From: Acidithiobacillus montserratensis | Lineage (GTDB): Bacteria; Pseudomonadota; Gammaproteobacteria; Acidithiobacillales; Acidithiobacillaceae | Assembly: GCF_018853465.1 (NCBI RefSeq) | Contig: NZ_JABBOU010000069.1 | Span: 30,962-94,961, forward strand | Direction of reading: 5' to 3' | Length of the DNA: 64,000 nt | Shown: positions 62,754 through 64,000 of the stretch, piece after piece | Position numbering within the stretch: the stretch's first letter is position 1 | How the letters are laid out: every line of letters begins with the position of its first letter | Notes under the pieces: generated by a model | What the model saw: only the letters and a program-made list of their open reading frames with translations | Told to the model about the DNA's origin: nothing | Database searches by the model: none | Position numbers and translations under genes: made by a program

Positions 62754-64000
62754 ATGAAGTGGTCCTTGGCAGCTCTGCGACACGCCTTGCACCGGGAGTT
62801 GTCACCTGCCGAAGAGGGGCCCGGGCTCATCATTCTGGGGATTTTTGTCGGGCTTTTCACTGGCGCGGGCGCCCTGCTTTTTCATTATCTGATTGCCTTG
62901 CTGCACAATCTTTTTTTTCAGGGTCACTGGAGCTTCTATTATAACGAACATCTGCCCTCGGTGCCTGCGGCCTGGGGGCCCTGGATGATTCTGGTACCCG
63001 TACTGGGCGCCTTGCTGGTGACCATTCTGGTGCAACGGGTGGCTGCAGAGGTGGAGGGCGCTGGAGTCAGTCAGGTGATGGATGCCGTTCATACAGACGG
63101 CGGGCGGATGCGGCCCATTGTGGCGCTGTTGCGACCGATAGCTACGGCCCTGACCCTGGGTTCGGGCGGCTCGGCCGGGCGGGAAGGGCCTGCCATGCAG
63201 TTTGGTGCGGCTATCGGTGCCTTCATGGGTCACCTGTTGCCCATGTCGGATAAGCGGCGTATTCATCTGGTAGGCTGTGGAGTGGGAGCGGGTATTGCGG
63301 CGGTATTCAATGCTCCCCTGGGCGGCTGGTTTTTCGCCATGGAGGTAATTGTTCCTGATTGGCGGCCGTGGACGGTGTTGTCCACTCTGGTGGCCACGGT
63401 TTCTGCCACCTGGATTACGGAAACCGGATTGGGTAATTTTCATCTTTTAGCTTATGTGCCTACCAAGGCGATTTCAGGAAGCCTCACCTTGCCGGTATTT
63501 GCGGTGCTGGGTATTCTGACCGGAATTATGAGCTTTCTGTTTATTCAGATGCTGACCTGGACCGGGCAAATCAGCAAACAATATCTTCCCAATCCCTATT
63601 TGCGGCACATGAGTGGTATGTTGCTGGTAGGCATGATGCTTTATGGATTATTTGTATTTACCGGCCATTATTATCTGATTGGGGGCAGTTATTTTGCTAT
63701 ATCAGAAATATTGACCGGGCAATTGCATCTGCTTGGTTTTTTGATTCTGTTGCTGCTGATGAAAGGGGTCGCTACCAGTCTGACCATTGGCACCGGAGGT
63801 TCGGGAGGAATATTTTCTCCTTCACTGTTTATCGGTGCAGCCATTGGCGCTGGCGCAGGATATCTGGCGGATGCTCTGTTGGGTTGGCATGGCAGTGTGC
63901 CGCTTTTTGCCATGTGTGGCATGGCGGGGATGGTGGGGGCCACTACCGGCGCTTTGATCAGTGCCCCGGTGATGGTGGTGGAGCTCACCAATAATTACCA
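62754..64000 (+). CDS. Second ClC chloride channel (truncated by window end)
   Basis: An open frame from ATG at 62754 continues through the right edge (415 codons visible). It has the filter motifs GSGGSAGREGP (gating Glu144) and GTGGSGGIFSPSLF. It is clearly a paralogue of the preceding gene. Visible part covers the transport domain; whether CBS domains follow cannot be seen. The ribosome binding site is weak, suggesting coupling to the first ClC gene. Confidence 0.88.
   Translation, partial: MKWSLAALRHALHRELSPAEEGPGLIILGIFVGLFTGAGALLFHYLIALLHNLFFQGHWSFYYNEHLPSVPAAWGPWMILVPVLGALLVTILVQRVAAEVEGAGVSQVMDAVHTDGGRMRPIVALLRPIATALTLGSGGSAGREGPAMQFGAAIGAFMGHLLPMSDKRRIHLVGCGVGAGIAAVFNAPLGGWFFAMEVIVPDWRPWTVLSTLVATVSATWITETGLGNFHLLAYVPTKAISGSLTLPVFAVLGILTGIMSFLFIQMLTWTGQISKQYLPNPYLRHMSGMLLVGMMLYGLFVFTGHYYLIGGSYFAISEILTGQLHLLGFLILLLLMKGVATSLTIGTGGSGGIFSPSLFIGAAIGAGAGYLADALLGWHGSVPLFAMCGMAGMVGATTGALISAPVMVVELTNNY

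Overview
The window reads as a chromosomal segment of a chemolithoautotrophic proteobacterium. It carries a complete alpha-carboxysome locus with form IA RuBisCO, a DAB-type inorganic-carbon uptake system, and proteobacterial housekeeping blocks (glnE, ileS-lspA, gmk-rpoZ-spoT-recG). The gene set and two tandem ClC chloride channel genes would suit an acidophilic sulfur or iron oxidiser such as Acidithiobacillus, but that genus is an inference I could not test. No rRNA, tRNA, CRISPR array, insertion sequence or prophage was recognised.

Layout. (1) 1-2.8 kb, minus strand: a cluster of secreted proteins. A 577-residue protein has eight GNIGVN...NQQ.N repeats and recalls Fap-type functional amyloids; two small exported proteins lie upstream and a truncated exported ORF lies downstream. 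(2) 3.2-5.3 kb: groES-groEL behind a sigma70-like promoter with a CIRCE (HrcA) operator. (3) 5.3-8.4 kb: an alpha/beta hydrolase, then a tandem pair of hairpin / Shine-Dalgarno / MRSQ mini-ORF modules of unknown function, then dsbD. (4) 8.4-21.2 kb: ilvE-glnE, a YhdP-like giant AsmA protein with a nitrilase, a Tat-exported DsrE protein, an SbmA/YddA-type ABC exporter, a thioredoxin-like protein and an SDR oxidoreductase. (5) 21.4-27.7 kb, minus strand: murJ-DUF2203-ribF-ileS-lspA. (6) 27.8-48.5 kb: the carbon-fixation supercluster. (7) 48.6-57.5 kb: a TlpA-like redoxin, then yicC-gmk-rpoZ-spoT-ridA-DUF1858-recG and an L,D-transpeptidase lipoprotein. (8) 57.5-64 kb: a VapBC toxin-antitoxin pair, a HemY-type protoporphyrinogen oxidase with an AI-2E family permease, and two ClC channels, the second cut by the window end.

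The carbon-fixation cluster. cbbR is divergent from cbbL-cbbS-csoS2-csoSCA-csoS4A-csoS4B-csoS1 (three copies)-ferritin-like-acRAF-mcdA-mcdB-cbbO-dabB-(membrane protein)-dabA-CPII-cbbQ. On the opposite strand, facing cbbQ, lie csoS1D and a Nudix hydrolase whose start overlaps the csoS1D stop. Together these cover enzyme, shell, scaffold, carbonic anhydrase, RuBisCO assembly and activation (acRAF, CbbQ/CbbO), positioning of the compartment in the cell (McdAB), bicarbonate accumulation (DabAB) and a PII-like sensor. Notable sequence-level signals are a canonical -1 frameshift site in csoS2 (CCCAAAA heptamer, 6-nt spacer, 7-bp stem, stop four codons on), strong non-terminator hairpins between cbbS and csoS2 and between two csoS1 copies, and the placing of the DAB genes between cbbO and cbbQ.

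Start codons were chosen from ribosome binding sites and overlaps. Functions come from recognised motifs and family memory; no database search was run.
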